Positions 1-6,448 of a DNA stretch of 7,739 nucleotides are shown here, piece by piece; the stretch's first letter is position 1; each line of letters begins with the position of its first letter. The DNA lies in the NCBI GenBank assembly GCA_030445875.1, contig JASUSX010000099.1, positions 1 to 7,739 on the forward strand. Direction: 5' to 3'. The translations under genes and the position numbers were made by a program. Below the pieces are notes generated by a model that saw nothing but the letters and a program-made list of their open reading frames with translations, was not told where the DNA came from and did no database searches. This stretch comes from Clostridia bacterium (GTDB lineage Bacteria; Bacillota; DSM-521; Neomoorellales; Neomoorellaceae).

Positions 1-138
1 GATCATCAGGTAATCCCCCGCGCGTACATCGGGTACCAGGGCGATGTTGACCTGGAGCTCCAGACCCGTATTATCAACTACGGCCACGTTCCTTTCCCTG
101 TCAACTGTTAGGACCTGCATCGGTACCCCGACACACAT
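1..138 (-). CDS. hypC: HypC/HybG-family hydrogenase maturation chaperone (partial, 3' end outside window)
   Basis: Only the first 46 codons are present; the gene runs off the left edge. The protein begins MCVGVPMQVL, the HypC/HupF/HybG signature: Met, an essential Cys2, then a Pro. In the family Cys2 becomes N-terminal after Met removal; it binds the Fe(CN)2CO intermediate together with HypD and contacts the hydrogenase large-subunit precursor. The rest (VVDNTGLELQVNIALVPDV, then AGDYLMI) fits the small beta-barrel and the 'GDYVLVH'-type motif usual for HypC of 70-90 residues. The ATG at 138 is preceded by GGAGGTGG with 7 bases between, a strong ribosome site. The start lies inside hypF (38-base overlap), so translation is probably coupled. 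It was seen by translating the reverse strand directly. hypD and hypE would be expected further left. Confidence 0.93.
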   Translation of the reverse strand, partial: MCVGVPMQVLTVDRERNVAVVDNTGLELQVNIALVPDVRAGDYLMI

Positions 139-2428
139 ATTGCTTCCACCTCCAGTAACCCACCAGGGCCTGGCCCAGGGAGAGCCCACCGTCGTTGGGA
201 GGGACTCTATGGTGGACAAAGACCTGGTAGCCTATTTCTTCCAAACAGTATTTGGCCAGGGTCAAGAGATAGTGGTTCTGCCAACTCCCGCCGCTGAAGA
301 CCACTTTAGCCGGGCCGCTTGCCCGGGCCGCTGACTTTAACGCTTCCACCACCATGGCAATCACGCTGTCGTGGAAACGCCTGGCGATTACTTCTTTAGG
401 GACGCCCTGTTCCAGATCAGCGAGGACCCCGGTAATTATCAGGCGGGGACTGATGACCCCTTCTTTAATTTCAAAGGGGTAGGGGGAAAGGTCCCTGGCC
501 AGTTCCTCAGTATCCACCCCTGCCGGCCAGGGTACAAGGTTGCTTAACTCCACAGCCGCCTGCCCTTCATAGCTGATGTCCTGGCAGACACCCAGCAGGG
601 CGGCCACGGCGTCAAAGAGCCGCCCGCAGCTGCCTGCCAGGGGCGCGTTTAAGCCGGCCTGGATGGCCCGGGCCAGGATCTCTATTTCTTCCCCTTTATC
701 CGCAAAAAACCTGCTGGCCAGGCCAGGGGCCTCGGCCCCGCAATACCGGTAAAGGTAGGCGACGGCCGTCCGCCACGGGTGGCGCACGGCGTTGTCCCCG
801 CCGGGGAGGGGGACATAGTCCAGATGCAGTTCACGCTTAAACTGCAGGTAATCACCCCTTAAAACCTCAAAACCCCAGGAACAACCGTCCACACCGTAGC
901 CCGTACCATCCAGGATTACACCGATTACCGGTTCATTTAAATAATTTTCGGCCATACAGGCGGCCAGGTGGGCGTGGTGATGCTGGACGGCTATATGGAC
1001 TACATCCCCCATTGCCCGGGCCATGAGGGAGGATTGATAGCCGGGGTGAAGATCGAAGGCCACCACCCGGGGCCCGGCATTGAGCAAAGCCTTGAATTTC
1101 GCCAGGCTCTCCTGGTAGTTTGCTTCCCCTTCCAGGCTGCCCAGGTCGCCAATGTGCTGGCTCAGGAAAGCCCGGCCATCCTTCAGGATACAGAAGGTAT
1201 TTTTTAAGTCGCTGCCTGCACCCAGGACGGTGACCCGACCCTGGCCATCAACCGGGACTTCCATTGGCGAGGGGACATAGCCCCGCGACCGCCGGTAAAA
1301 CTGGGTTTCCCCGGCTACTATGGTAACTACCGAATCGTCGCAGCGGTTGACGATAGGGCGGTTATGCCAGAGAAAATAGTCGGCTATCGGGCTTAAACTC
1401 TCCAGGGCTTCCTGGTTATCGATACAGAGGGGCATCTCGCTGTAGTTCCCGCTGGTCATGACCAGGAGCGACGGCCCCTCCGCCATTAACAGGATGTGTA
1501 AAGGGGTATAGGGCAGCATCACCCCCAGGCTGGCCTGCCCCGGCGCCAGTTCTTCCGGTAGCCGGCAGCCTGGCTTTTTTCTTAAAACAACAATGGGGGC
1601 TGCCGGCGAGGTAAGCAAGCCAGCCTCCACCGGATCTACCTGGCAGTGCTCCGCCACTGTTTCCAGGTCGCGGCCCATAACGGCCAGGGGCTTATGGGGT
1701 CGATTTTTTCGCTCCCGTAGCTCCCGGATCGCCCGCTGGTTACGGGCATCGCAGGCCAGGTGAAAACCGCCCAGGCCCTTGATAGCCAGGATCTGGCCTG
1801 CTGCCAGGAGGGTCCGGGAGAGGGCCAGCCAGTCACCGGGGAGCTGCCGTCCCTGCCGGTCGACCAGGGACACCTGCGGGCCACAGGCGGGGCAGGCCAC
1901 CGGCTGGGCATGGAAACGACGATCTAAAGGGTTGGTATATTCGGCCGCGCAAGCAGCGCACATGGGAAAGTCCCGCATGGAGGTCTTTTCCCGGTCGTAG
2001 GGCAGGCCCCGGACAATGGTGAACCGCGGGCCGCAATTGGTACAGTTGGTAAAGGGGTAGCGGTAATGGCGGTCGGTGGGATTGAGGATGTCCTGGCGGC
2101 AGTCCCCGCAGGTAGCCACATCCGGCGGTACTATGACCCGGCCCTCCGCTACGCCCTGGCTGTGGATGATGGCAAAACCGGCATAGCCCAGGGGCGCGAG
2201 TTCCTCCATCTCAATGCCGGTAATCCTGGCCAGTGCCGGGGCCTCGGCAGTTATACTTTTAATAAAGTCCTGGACCCTTTCGGCCCGGCCTTCGATCTCT
2301 ACCATCACGCCCTCACCGGCGTTCCATACCTTCCCACCCAGGGAGTGCCTGCGAGCCAGGCGGTAGATAAAGGGGCGAAAGCCTACCCCCTGGACAGTGC
2401 CTTCTATTTTTAGTGCCACGCGCTGCAT
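101..2428 (-). CDS. hypF: Carbamoyltransferase HypF, [NiFe]-hydrogenase maturation
   Basis: HypF uses carbamoyl phosphate and ATP to make a carbamoyl adenylate and transfers the carbamoyl group to the C-terminal Cys of HypE. HypE dehydrates it to the cyanide ligands of the hydrogenase iron; it is cytoplasmic. The 775-residue protein has the full family architecture (usual size 740-780). There is an N-terminal acylphosphatase domain (GTVQGVGFRPF, about 10-20). Two zinc fingers of CX2CX18CX2C follow (Cys107/110/129/132 and 157/160/179/182). Next comes a YrdC-like domain with KGLGGFHLACDA and NRPHKPLAVM, MTSGN near 324 and the YRRSRGYVP motif near 378-386. The C-terminal Kae1-like domain has the HHHAH metal site (483-487) and a DGTGYGVDG loop near 507. 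I chose the ATG at 2428 because AGGGG lies 8 bases upstream and the protein then begins MQRVALKIEG as in homologues; an in-frame TTG at 2464 adds 12 unusual residues. It overlaps hypC by 38 bases. Confidence 0.96.
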   Translation of the reverse strand: MQRVALKIEGTVQGVGFRPFIYRLARRHSLGGKVWNAGEGVMVEIEGRAERVQDFIKSITAEAPALARITGIEMEELAPLGYAGFAIIHSQGVAEGRVIVPPDVATCGDCRQDILNPTDRHYRYPFTNCTNCGPRFTIVRGLPYDREKTSMRDFPMCAACAAEYTNPLDRRFHAQPVACPACGPQVSLVDRQGRQLPGDWLALSRTLLAAGQILAIKGLGGFHLACDARNQRAIRELRERKNRPHKPLAVMGRDLETVAEHCQVDPVEAGLLTSPAAPIVVLRKKPGCRLPEELAPGQASLGVMLPYTPLHILLMAEGPSLLVMTSGNYSEMPLCIDNQEALESLSPIADYFLWHNRPIVNRCDDSVVTIVAGETQFYRRSRGYVPSPMEVPVDGQGRVTVLGAGSDLKNTFCILKDGRAFLSQHIGDLGSLEGEANYQESLAKFKALLNAGPRVVAFDLHPGYQSSLMARAMGDVVHIAVQHHHAHLAACMAENYLNEPVIGVILDGTGYGVDGCSWGFEVLRGDYLQFKRELHLDYVPLPGGDNAVRHPWRTAVAYLYRYCGAEAPGLASRFFADKGEEIEILARAIQAGLNAPLAGSCGRLFDAVAALLGVCQDISYEGQAAVELSNLVPWPAGVDTEELARDLSPYPFEIKEGVISPRLIITGVLADLEQGVPKEVIARRFHDSVIAMVVEALKSAARASGPAKVVFSGGSWQNHYLLTLAKYCLEEIGYQVFVHHRVPPNDGGLSLGQALVGYWRWKQYVCRGTDAGPNS

Positions 2429-2453
2429 CGGGTTTTCCCCTGCCTTCAGTCCC

Positions 2454-2604
2454 AACTGATACAATTATGTTTCATTAAACGAGATGGTTTTATATCGGCC
2501 CTTCGTCGTGATTTATTAGCGTATCATCCGATACAATAATTTATCAATAAGACGTTCTCATCCAGTATAAAATCCTATTATTTCCCTTTATCTGGTATAA
2601 AAAT
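2454..2604 (-). promoter_or_regulatory. Candidate regulator-binding region upstream of hypF: four degenerate repeats
   Basis: Four same-orientation copies of TRTAYYRGWT are seen on the minus strand: TATACCAGAT (2599-2590), TATACTGGAT (2569-2560), TGTATCGGAT (2535-2526) and TGTATCAGTT (2463-2454). Each is preceded by a run of A/T. Start-to-start distances are 30, 34 and 72 bases. The third copy also forms a short palindrome, GTATC-ATCC-GATAC, at 2521-2534. The last copy covers the rejected TTG start of hypF, which supports the downstream ATG. Repeats in the leader of a maturation operon could be operators for a hydrogenase, nickel or redox regulator. No known consensus was recognised, and AT-rich DNA gives chance matches. 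Confidence 0.35.
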
Positions 2605-2626
2605 TCTGCATAAGGCCTCAAACTCC

Positions 2627-2643
2627 TTCCTTAAAATAAGGAA
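2627..2643. repeat. Perfect 7-bp inverted repeat in the hypF upstream region
   Basis: TTCCTTA-AAA-TAAGGAA is a perfect palindrome with a 3-base centre. No T tract follows on either strand, so it does not look like a terminator. It could be an operator or chance in AT-rich sequence. On the minus strand its right half provides an AAGGAAGGAG ribosome-site look-alike, but only a 7-codon frame (MQNFYTR) follows. Confidence 0.4.
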
Positions 2644-2708
2644 TGTTAAAATCTTCTCCAGTCACCGGAGCAAGAAGACGTAAATGTGAAAGCCTCCAAC
2701 AAATAAAT

Positions 2709-2767
2709 ATTGCAAAAACCATACCAGCTTGCTGGTTAAAAGGCCTTCCTGGCACGGGTTTTGCAAT
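2709..2767. repeat. Nested inverted-repeat element downstream of the transporter gene
   Basis: The outer arms ATTGCAAAAACC (2709-2720) and GGGTTTTGCAAT (2756-2767) pair at 11 of 12 positions. Inside lies a second perfect inverted repeat, ACCAGC-TT-GCTGGT (2723-2736), and the palindrome AAGGCCTT (2740-2747). Transcribed on either strand it would fold into a compact branched structure of about 59 bases. It lies just past the intrinsic terminator, so it is probably not the transporter's 3' end. It might be a small mobile-element remnant, a second backup terminator or a binding site. Nothing identifies it further. Confidence 0.45.
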
Positions 2768-2784
2768 AAAATAAGGTTGGGTAG

Positions 2785-2812
2785 AAAAAAGGCCGGGCCA
2801 AACGACCCGGCC
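2785..2812 (-). terminator. Intrinsic terminator of the anion transporter gene
   Basis: Reading the minus strand just after the transporter stop codon, GGCCGGG (2812-2806) pairs perfectly with CCCGGCC (2797-2791) around the 8-base loop TCGTTTGG. It is followed at once by TTTTTT (2790-2785). A GC-only 7-bp stem with an abutting T6 run is a classic Rho-independent terminator. It separates the transporter transcript from hypF, so hypF probably has its own promoter. Confidence 0.92.
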
Positions 2813-2837
2813 CGGGGGTAAACAAAAGGAAGCACTT

Positions 2838-4397
2838 TTAGAGGGTTTGCCAGAAGGTCCAGTTGTTTTGCATGACCAAACCCCAGAAGAGCCAGGAGAC
2901 CAGGCCGCAAACGGCGGCGCAAACGGCGCCATAGACCGGCAGGCGCCAGGAGGCTTTCCCTTCCAGGGCTATAGGCAGGGCCATGGTGCCGGTGGCTGTC
3001 GGTACACAAAAGGAGAAGTTTACCGTATAGCCCATCATCAGCAGCCAGGGGACGGGGTTCTGGCCGGCGGCCACCGTAGCCGCGGCAACCACCGGGGCCA
3101 GCATCCCCGCCGCCCCGGTGTCGGAAGCCGGCTGGGCCAGGAGCACGCAGAAGAGAACAAAGAGGCCCACACCGATAAAGGCCGGCTTATCCCAGTAGGA
3201 ACCCAACAGGTTGGCCATCAACTTGCTGGCGCCGGTGTCATTGACCAGGATGGAGATGCTCATGGCCGTGGGCCAGATAAGGAACGCCTGCAGGGGACAG
3301 ACCTTAAAGGCATTTATGCTTAATAGCCTTTCTCCCTTTTCATAGGCCATGGGTTTACCCACCGGGGCGCCCGCGTCAGGTGCCGGCAGCAGGGCCAGGA
3401 TGCCTACGACCACAGAGAAAATCAGCGCCGGCGGTACGTTCACCCCTTGCGGCAGGTAAGGCGTCCAGAGGGGCTGGAGAAAGGGTAGCAGGATGGCCAG
3501 GAAGAAGATCACTACACCCCAGACTTCCGCCCGCGAAATAGGGCCCATTTTTTTCAGCTCGGACTCAAAGAAGGCTGTCGAACCCTCAAAATGCCTGGCG
3601 TCCACCGGAAAAACCAGGCCGAAGAGGATGACTACCGGGATTATGCTTAAAAAAACAGGTAGTGCCATCCTGCTGGTGAAACTGGCCATGGATACCGTGA
3701 TACCCAGGGTCTGGCATAATTGCGTCCAGGTAATAACCGCCTGGCCGCCGGCCATGGGGGTGAGGAACCCCCCTAAGGAGGCGCCGACGCCGACGGCTAT
3801 AATAATCAACATGGCGCTTTTACTATTCTTTAGCTTGGCGCCGCTATCATAACCAACGTTTTTTAGCACCTCCAGGGCAATGGGGGTTAAAGCGATGGCG
3901 ATCACTACATTGGCGGCGACGAAACTGGTCGTAGTCGCCAGGATGAGCCAGGTTACGGCCTGGGCCCTGACGGAAGTCCCCACATGCTTTAGACAATAAA
4001 GGGCCATGCGGCGGGTGAAACCCCAGCGGCACCACATGCAGACGATCAAGGCCGGGCCCAGGATCATCCCTATACCGGGGTGGATTAAACTCTGGGTTAT
4101 CTTGCCCCAGTCCATACCGGGCAGGAATGCGGTACCCAGGAGCGGGATAAAGATACAGTAACCGGTGGGAATAGCACCCGTGCCCCAGTACCAGGCGGTC
4201 CAGGCGATTATGGCCAGCCCACCCCGGGCCGTAATACTATCCCCTATTGGTAGCGCCAGAATCAGAAAGTATAAAACAGGACCTGTAAAAAGGATTAGCC
4301 ATTCCGTTAATGTTTTATTGAATCCCAGGATACTTATCCTGTTAGCCTGCCGGGTTTCCTGGGGTAGCGTACACTTTTGTGTTTGCCCTATACTCAC
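2838..4397 (-). CDS. DASS/SLC13-family (divalent anion:Na+ symporter-like) membrane transporter
   Basis: A 519-residue, strongly hydrophobic protein with roughly 11-13 membrane segments and a cytoplasmic-looking N-terminus (first about 30 residues polar). Family members import di- or tricarboxylates or sulfate, usually with sodium. The two pseudo-symmetric halves are visible. The first has SFVAANVVIAIALTPIAL (158-175) followed by GGFLTPMAGGQAV (209-221). The second has QPASDTGAAGMLAPVV (422-437) followed by FCVPTATGTMAL (463-474). These correspond to the two 'SNT' hairpin tips and the following Gly/Pro-rich loops, but neither SNT is intact (AAN and SDT), so substrate and ion coupling cannot be assigned. 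The start is GTG, with AAAGGGTG 7 bases upstream; an in-frame TGA 9 bases upstream (4406-4404) excludes a longer protein. It is flanked by terminators on both sides, suggesting a separate transcription unit or readthrough from the hydrogenase operon. Confidence 0.85.
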   Translation of the reverse strand: MSIGQTQKCTLPQETRQANRISILGFNKTLTEWLILFTGPVLYFLILALPIGDSITARGGLAIIAWTAWYWGTGAIPTGYCIFIPLLGTAFLPGMDWGKITQSLIHPGIGMILGPALIVCMWCRWGFTRRMALYCLKHVGTSVRAQAVTWLILATTTSFVAANVVIAIALTPIALEVLKNVGYDSGAKLKNSKSAMLIIIAVGVGASLGGFLTPMAGGQAVITWTQLCQTLGITVSMASFTSRMALPVFLSIIPVVILFGLVFPVDARHFEGSTAFFESELKKMGPISRAEVWGVVIFFLAILLPFLQPLWTPYLPQGVNVPPALIFSVVVGILALLPAPDAGAPVGKPMAYEKGERLLSINAFKVCPLQAFLIWPTAMSISILVNDTGASKLMANLLGSYWDKPAFIGVGLFVLFCVLLAQPASDTGAAGMLAPVVAAATVAAGQNPVPWLLMMGYTVNFSFCVPTATGTMALPIALEGKASWRLPVYGAVCAAVCGLVSWLFWGLVMQNNWTFWQTL

Positions 4398-4423
4398 TAT
4401 TTTTCACCCTTTCTTTTCCTCAT
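4397..4423 (-). CDS. Possible 8-codon leader peptide overlapping the transporter start
   Basis: ATG at 4423 opens the frame MRKRKGEK, and its TAG stop shares a base with the transporter's GTG (TAGTG). GGAG lies 4 bases upstream of the ATG, a little close. Stop-start overlap is the arrangement seen in translational coupling, and the peptide is strongly basic. The stretch is however a purine-rich leader, where short basic frames arise by chance, and the transporter has its own ribosome site. Very uncertain. Confidence 0.2.
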   Translation of the reverse strand: MRKRKGEK

Positions 4424-4481
4424 TTTTCTCCGTCGTTCTCCTGCCTCTTATTCATGTGAAATTCCGAACAAGATTATTAAC

Positions 4482-4521
4482 AAAAAGCAACTTATAACCT
4501 GGCCTGGCTAATAAGGTTATA
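4482..4521 (-). terminator. Probable intrinsic terminator at the end of the hydrogenase operon
   Basis: On the minus strand TATAACCT (4521-4514) pairs perfectly with AGGTTATA (4500-4493). After one mismatch the stem can extend by further pairs (AAT opposite GTT, including a T-G wobble). TTTTT follows at 4486-4482. The stem starts inside the last codons of the protease gene and spans its stop codon. It is AT-richer than the transporter's terminator and the T run is a few bases away, so termination may be partial, allowing readthrough into the transporter gene. Confidence 0.5.
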
Positions 4522-4971
4522 GATTACCCTGGCCGCCTCCGGGACGGCCAGGGCGACAGCAGGCGACAGGCCCGGAGAAACCTCTTCCGGTATCCTGGCC
4601 GCCTGGCAGCCCAGCAGGTGCACCTTAACCCCCTTACCCTGCAACCCCTGCAGCAGGTCCAGGCCGGGGAACTGGTGCGCGGAAAAATCCGCCCGTTTGG
4701 GGGCCGGTATCTCGTCCAGGTCAACCGGCCGTAACGTTCCCGGCGGCAGACCCAGATCCATGGCGTCGACAAGCACCAGGGTCCCTGGTGCCCCCTCCCC
4801 CAGCAGGGCATCCATCAGCAGGTCTCCGGCACCGGTCCCCGCATCCACTGCTACCACACCCCCGGGCAGGCGGCACCAGGCCTCTAAATATTCGATTACG
4901 GCGGGGCCGAAGCCATCATCACCGAATAAAAGATTACCGCAGCCGATAACCATGACCTGCCCCGCCTGCAA
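4492..4971 (-). CDS. [NiFe]-hydrogenase maturation endopeptidase (HycI/HybD/HupD family)
   Basis: The family cleaves the C-terminal extension of a hydrogenase large subunit once nickel has been inserted, so the active site closes. The 159-residue protein has the usual size (150-175) and motifs. GCGNLLFGDDGFG contains the first acidic metal ligand (Asp19, matching Glu16 of E. coli HybD). LVDAMDLG supplies the second (Asp69, matching Asp62), and SAHQF the His (His99, matching His93). A late LSP motif is typical. It lies 19 bases after the large-subunit gene, which still encodes a cleavable tail, so that subunit is the likely substrate. The GTG at 4980 is overlapped by the ribosome site GGAGG (4984-4980); that site is instead 8 bases from the TTG at 4971, which I chose. 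An ATG at 4953 (MVIGCGN) is also possible. It is in an operon with the hydrogenase. Confidence 0.93.
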   Translation of the reverse strand: MQAGQVMVIGCGNLLFGDDGFGPAVIEYLEAWCRLPGGVVAVDAGTGAGDLLMDALLGEGAPGTLVLVDAMDLGLPPGTLRPVDLDEIPAPKRADFSAHQFPGLDLLQGLQGKGVKVHLLGCQAARIPEEVSPGLSPAVALAVPEAARVIYNLISQARL

Positions 4972-4990
4972 CCCGGACACCTCCCCACCA

Positions 4991-6433
4991 TCAGTTTTGC
5001 AGCATCTTTATTACCTGGCCGCAGGAATCCATGATCTCCACCCTTACTGCCAGGCTACCGTCAATCTTATGGGTGGCGCAGCTAAAGCAGGGATCAAAGG
5101 CGCGAATTGCCATTTCGATCCTGTTTAAGGCCTCTTCATCCCCCTGGCCCCCTTCCAGGACCCGGCGGGCCGTTCTGAAAACCTCAATATTGATCGCCGC
5201 GTTATTATGGGTGGTGCCCACGATCAGGTTGACCCGGGTGATAAAACCTTTAGCGTCCGCCTCGTAGTCGTGGATGAGGGTCCCCCGGGGCGCCTCCACC
5301 ACGCCCACACCGCGACCGGCCCGGGGCTCTACCTTTTCACGTACTTTGAGGCCGGTAATGCCGGGATCTTCGAGTAATTCCACCACCCGCTCGGCGGCGT
5401 AGAGGGCTTCAATCAACCTGGCCCAGTGGTACAGGAAGGTATGCTGGGCCATATCACCCACGGCCGCCCGGAACTCGAGCAGTTCCTTTTGCGCCAGGGG
5501 TGTAGGAATGAAATCGCAGACATTGAGCCGGGCCAGGGAGTTGGTGCGGTAGACCCCCACCGGATTGTCGGGGTCCAGGGAAAGCCTGCCCGCCGACCTG
5601 GCAAAGGGGAACTTGACGTAGGTCCAGTCCTCGCGGTGTTCGCCGATATAATCCTGGTAATCCTGGGGCTCAAACTCCTGGTATTCACCGTTGACCTGCC
5701 TCAGCCGCAGTTTGCCGTCGTAGAAGTTCAGGCCCCCGTCTGCGGCGACCATACCCAGGAAACCAGTCTCCAGAGGCTGTTCCTGTTTAATTTCCTGCCA
5801 GCGAGGGGCAAAGACTTTGTCCTTGGCCCAGTCCAGGGCAAAACGGGTGAAATCCAGACATTCCCGCGCCATGGGCAGGAGTTCCTGCCGTTGTTCTTCC
5901 CTCAGGGGCCTGCTGAACCCGCCCGGCACCGCAGCGTCAGGGTGGATGGCCTTACCGGCTATGATTTCCGTCATCTGCTGGGCCAGGTGCCGCACCCGGA
6001 CAACCCTCTGGATCAGGGCCGGGTTCCTGGCCGCCAGGCCTATGATGTTTCGCGCCTGGTAACCCGTCCCCGGCTCGCCAAGGAGATCGGCACCCGCCAG
6101 GAAGAAAAAGTGCAACAAATGGCTGTGGATAAAATGGGCGGCGTAGGCCAGCTCCCTTATCTTGCGGGCCGTTTCCGGTATCTGTACCCCGAAAAGGGCA
6201 TCGGCCGCCCTGGCTGCGGCCAGGTGGTGCGACCAGGGGCAGACGCCGCAGATCCGCGTCACCAGGCGCGGCATCTCCTCAACGGGCCGGCCGACACAGA
6301 ACTTCTCAAATCCCCTCAACTCAACTACCTGTACCCGGGCATCCTGGACCTGGCCCCGGTCGTCCAGGATAATGGTCACCCGGGCGTGACCTTCGATCCT
6401 GGTTACTGGCTGGATGACAATCTTCTTTGCCAA
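4991..6433 (-). CDS. Cytoplasmic [NiFe]-hydrogenase large (catalytic) subunit, MvhA-like (group 3)
   Basis: This subunit carries the NiFe(CN)2CO centre and catalyses H2 = 2H+ + 2e-. The 480-residue protein opens with PVTRIEGHARVT (9-20) and has the L1 motif RICGVC (Cys62, Cys65). Near the end is the L2 motif DPCFSCATH (447-455; Cys449, Cys452). The four cysteines coordinate nickel; none is selenocysteine. Twenty-five residues follow His455, the tail normally removed by the endopeptidase encoded next. The stretch RGFEKFCVGRPVEEMPRLVT after the N-terminus closely recalls F420-non-reducing hydrogenase MvhA (group 3c); HoxH-type (3d) is the alternative. No signal peptide is expected on a large subunit, and none is seen. 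The start is TTG, 8 bases after AAGGGGG and 13 bases past the small-subunit stop. The open frame continues to 6517, but those 28 residues resemble nothing in the family. Confidence 0.95.
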   Translation of the reverse strand: MAKKIVIQPVTRIEGHARVTIILDDRGQVQDARVQVVELRGFEKFCVGRPVEEMPRLVTRICGVCPWSHHLAAARAADALFGVQIPETARKIRELAYAAHFIHSHLLHFFFLAGADLLGEPGTGYQARNIIGLAARNPALIQRVVRVRHLAQQMTEIIAGKAIHPDAAVPGGFSRPLREEQRQELLPMARECLDFTRFALDWAKDKVFAPRWQEIKQEQPLETGFLGMVAADGGLNFYDGKLRLRQVNGEYQEFEPQDYQDYIGEHREDWTYVKFPFARSAGRLSLDPDNPVGVYRTNSLARLNVCDFIPTPLAQKELLEFRAAVGDMAQHTFLYHWARLIEALYAAERVVELLEDPGITGLKVREKVEPRAGRGVGVVEAPRGTLIHDYEADAKGFITRVNLIVGTTHNNAAINIEVFRTARRVLEGGQGDEEALNRIEMAIRAFDPCFSCATHKIDGSLAVRVEIMDSCGQVIKMLQN

Positions 6434-6441
6434 ATGCAGCG

Positions 6442-6448
6442 CCCCCTT
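6442..6448 (-). promoter_or_regulatory. Ribosome binding site fixing the TTG start of the large subunit
   Basis: AAGGGGG on the minus strand (6448-6442) overlaps the small-subunit stop codon TAA. It stands 8 bases before TTG GCA AAG AAG, which begins the family's normal N-terminus. The overlap implies coupled translation of the two hydrogenase subunits. Confidence 0.75.

Larger units (their letters stand above)
2429..2837. other. AT-rich intergenic region between the transporter gene and hypF
   Basis: These 409 bases hold no convincing gene. Short frames entering from 2618 and 2662 on the minus strand are out-of-frame readings of the transporter gene. From right to left the region contains the transporter's terminator, a nested inverted-repeat element (2709-2767), a 7-bp perfect hairpin (2627-2643), and four copies of a degenerate 10-mer between 2454 and 2604, with the hypF leader. 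It is much richer in A+T than the flanking genes, as expected of a promoter region. I could not find a sigma-A promoter with both a good -35 and a good -10 at proper spacing. The best is TTGAGG, 16 bases, then TATACC (minus strand, ending near 2594), which is weak. Confidence 0.7.

Noticed and set aside
2429..2464. TTG start of hypF at 2464
   Set aside because: It adds 12 residues absent from the family and overlaps a candidate regulatory repeat. The ATG at 2428 has a good ribosome site and gives the normal N-terminus.
2574..2640. Short frame MQNFYTR after an AAGGAAGGAG sequence in the hypF leader
   Set aside because: It has only seven codons, an 11-base spacer and no downstream coupling. 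There is nothing to distinguish it from chance.
2618..3009. Two minus-strand frames of 104 and 115 codons overlapping the transporter's 3' end
   Set aside because: They are out-of-frame readings of the transporter that run through its terminator. The hydrophobic look comes from the shared sequence, and no ribosome site was evident.
2847..3323. 158-codon plus-strand frame opposite the transporter gene
   Set aside because: The translation is Gly/Gln/His-rich low-complexity text, typical of an antisense reading of a membrane protein gene, with no recognisable domain.
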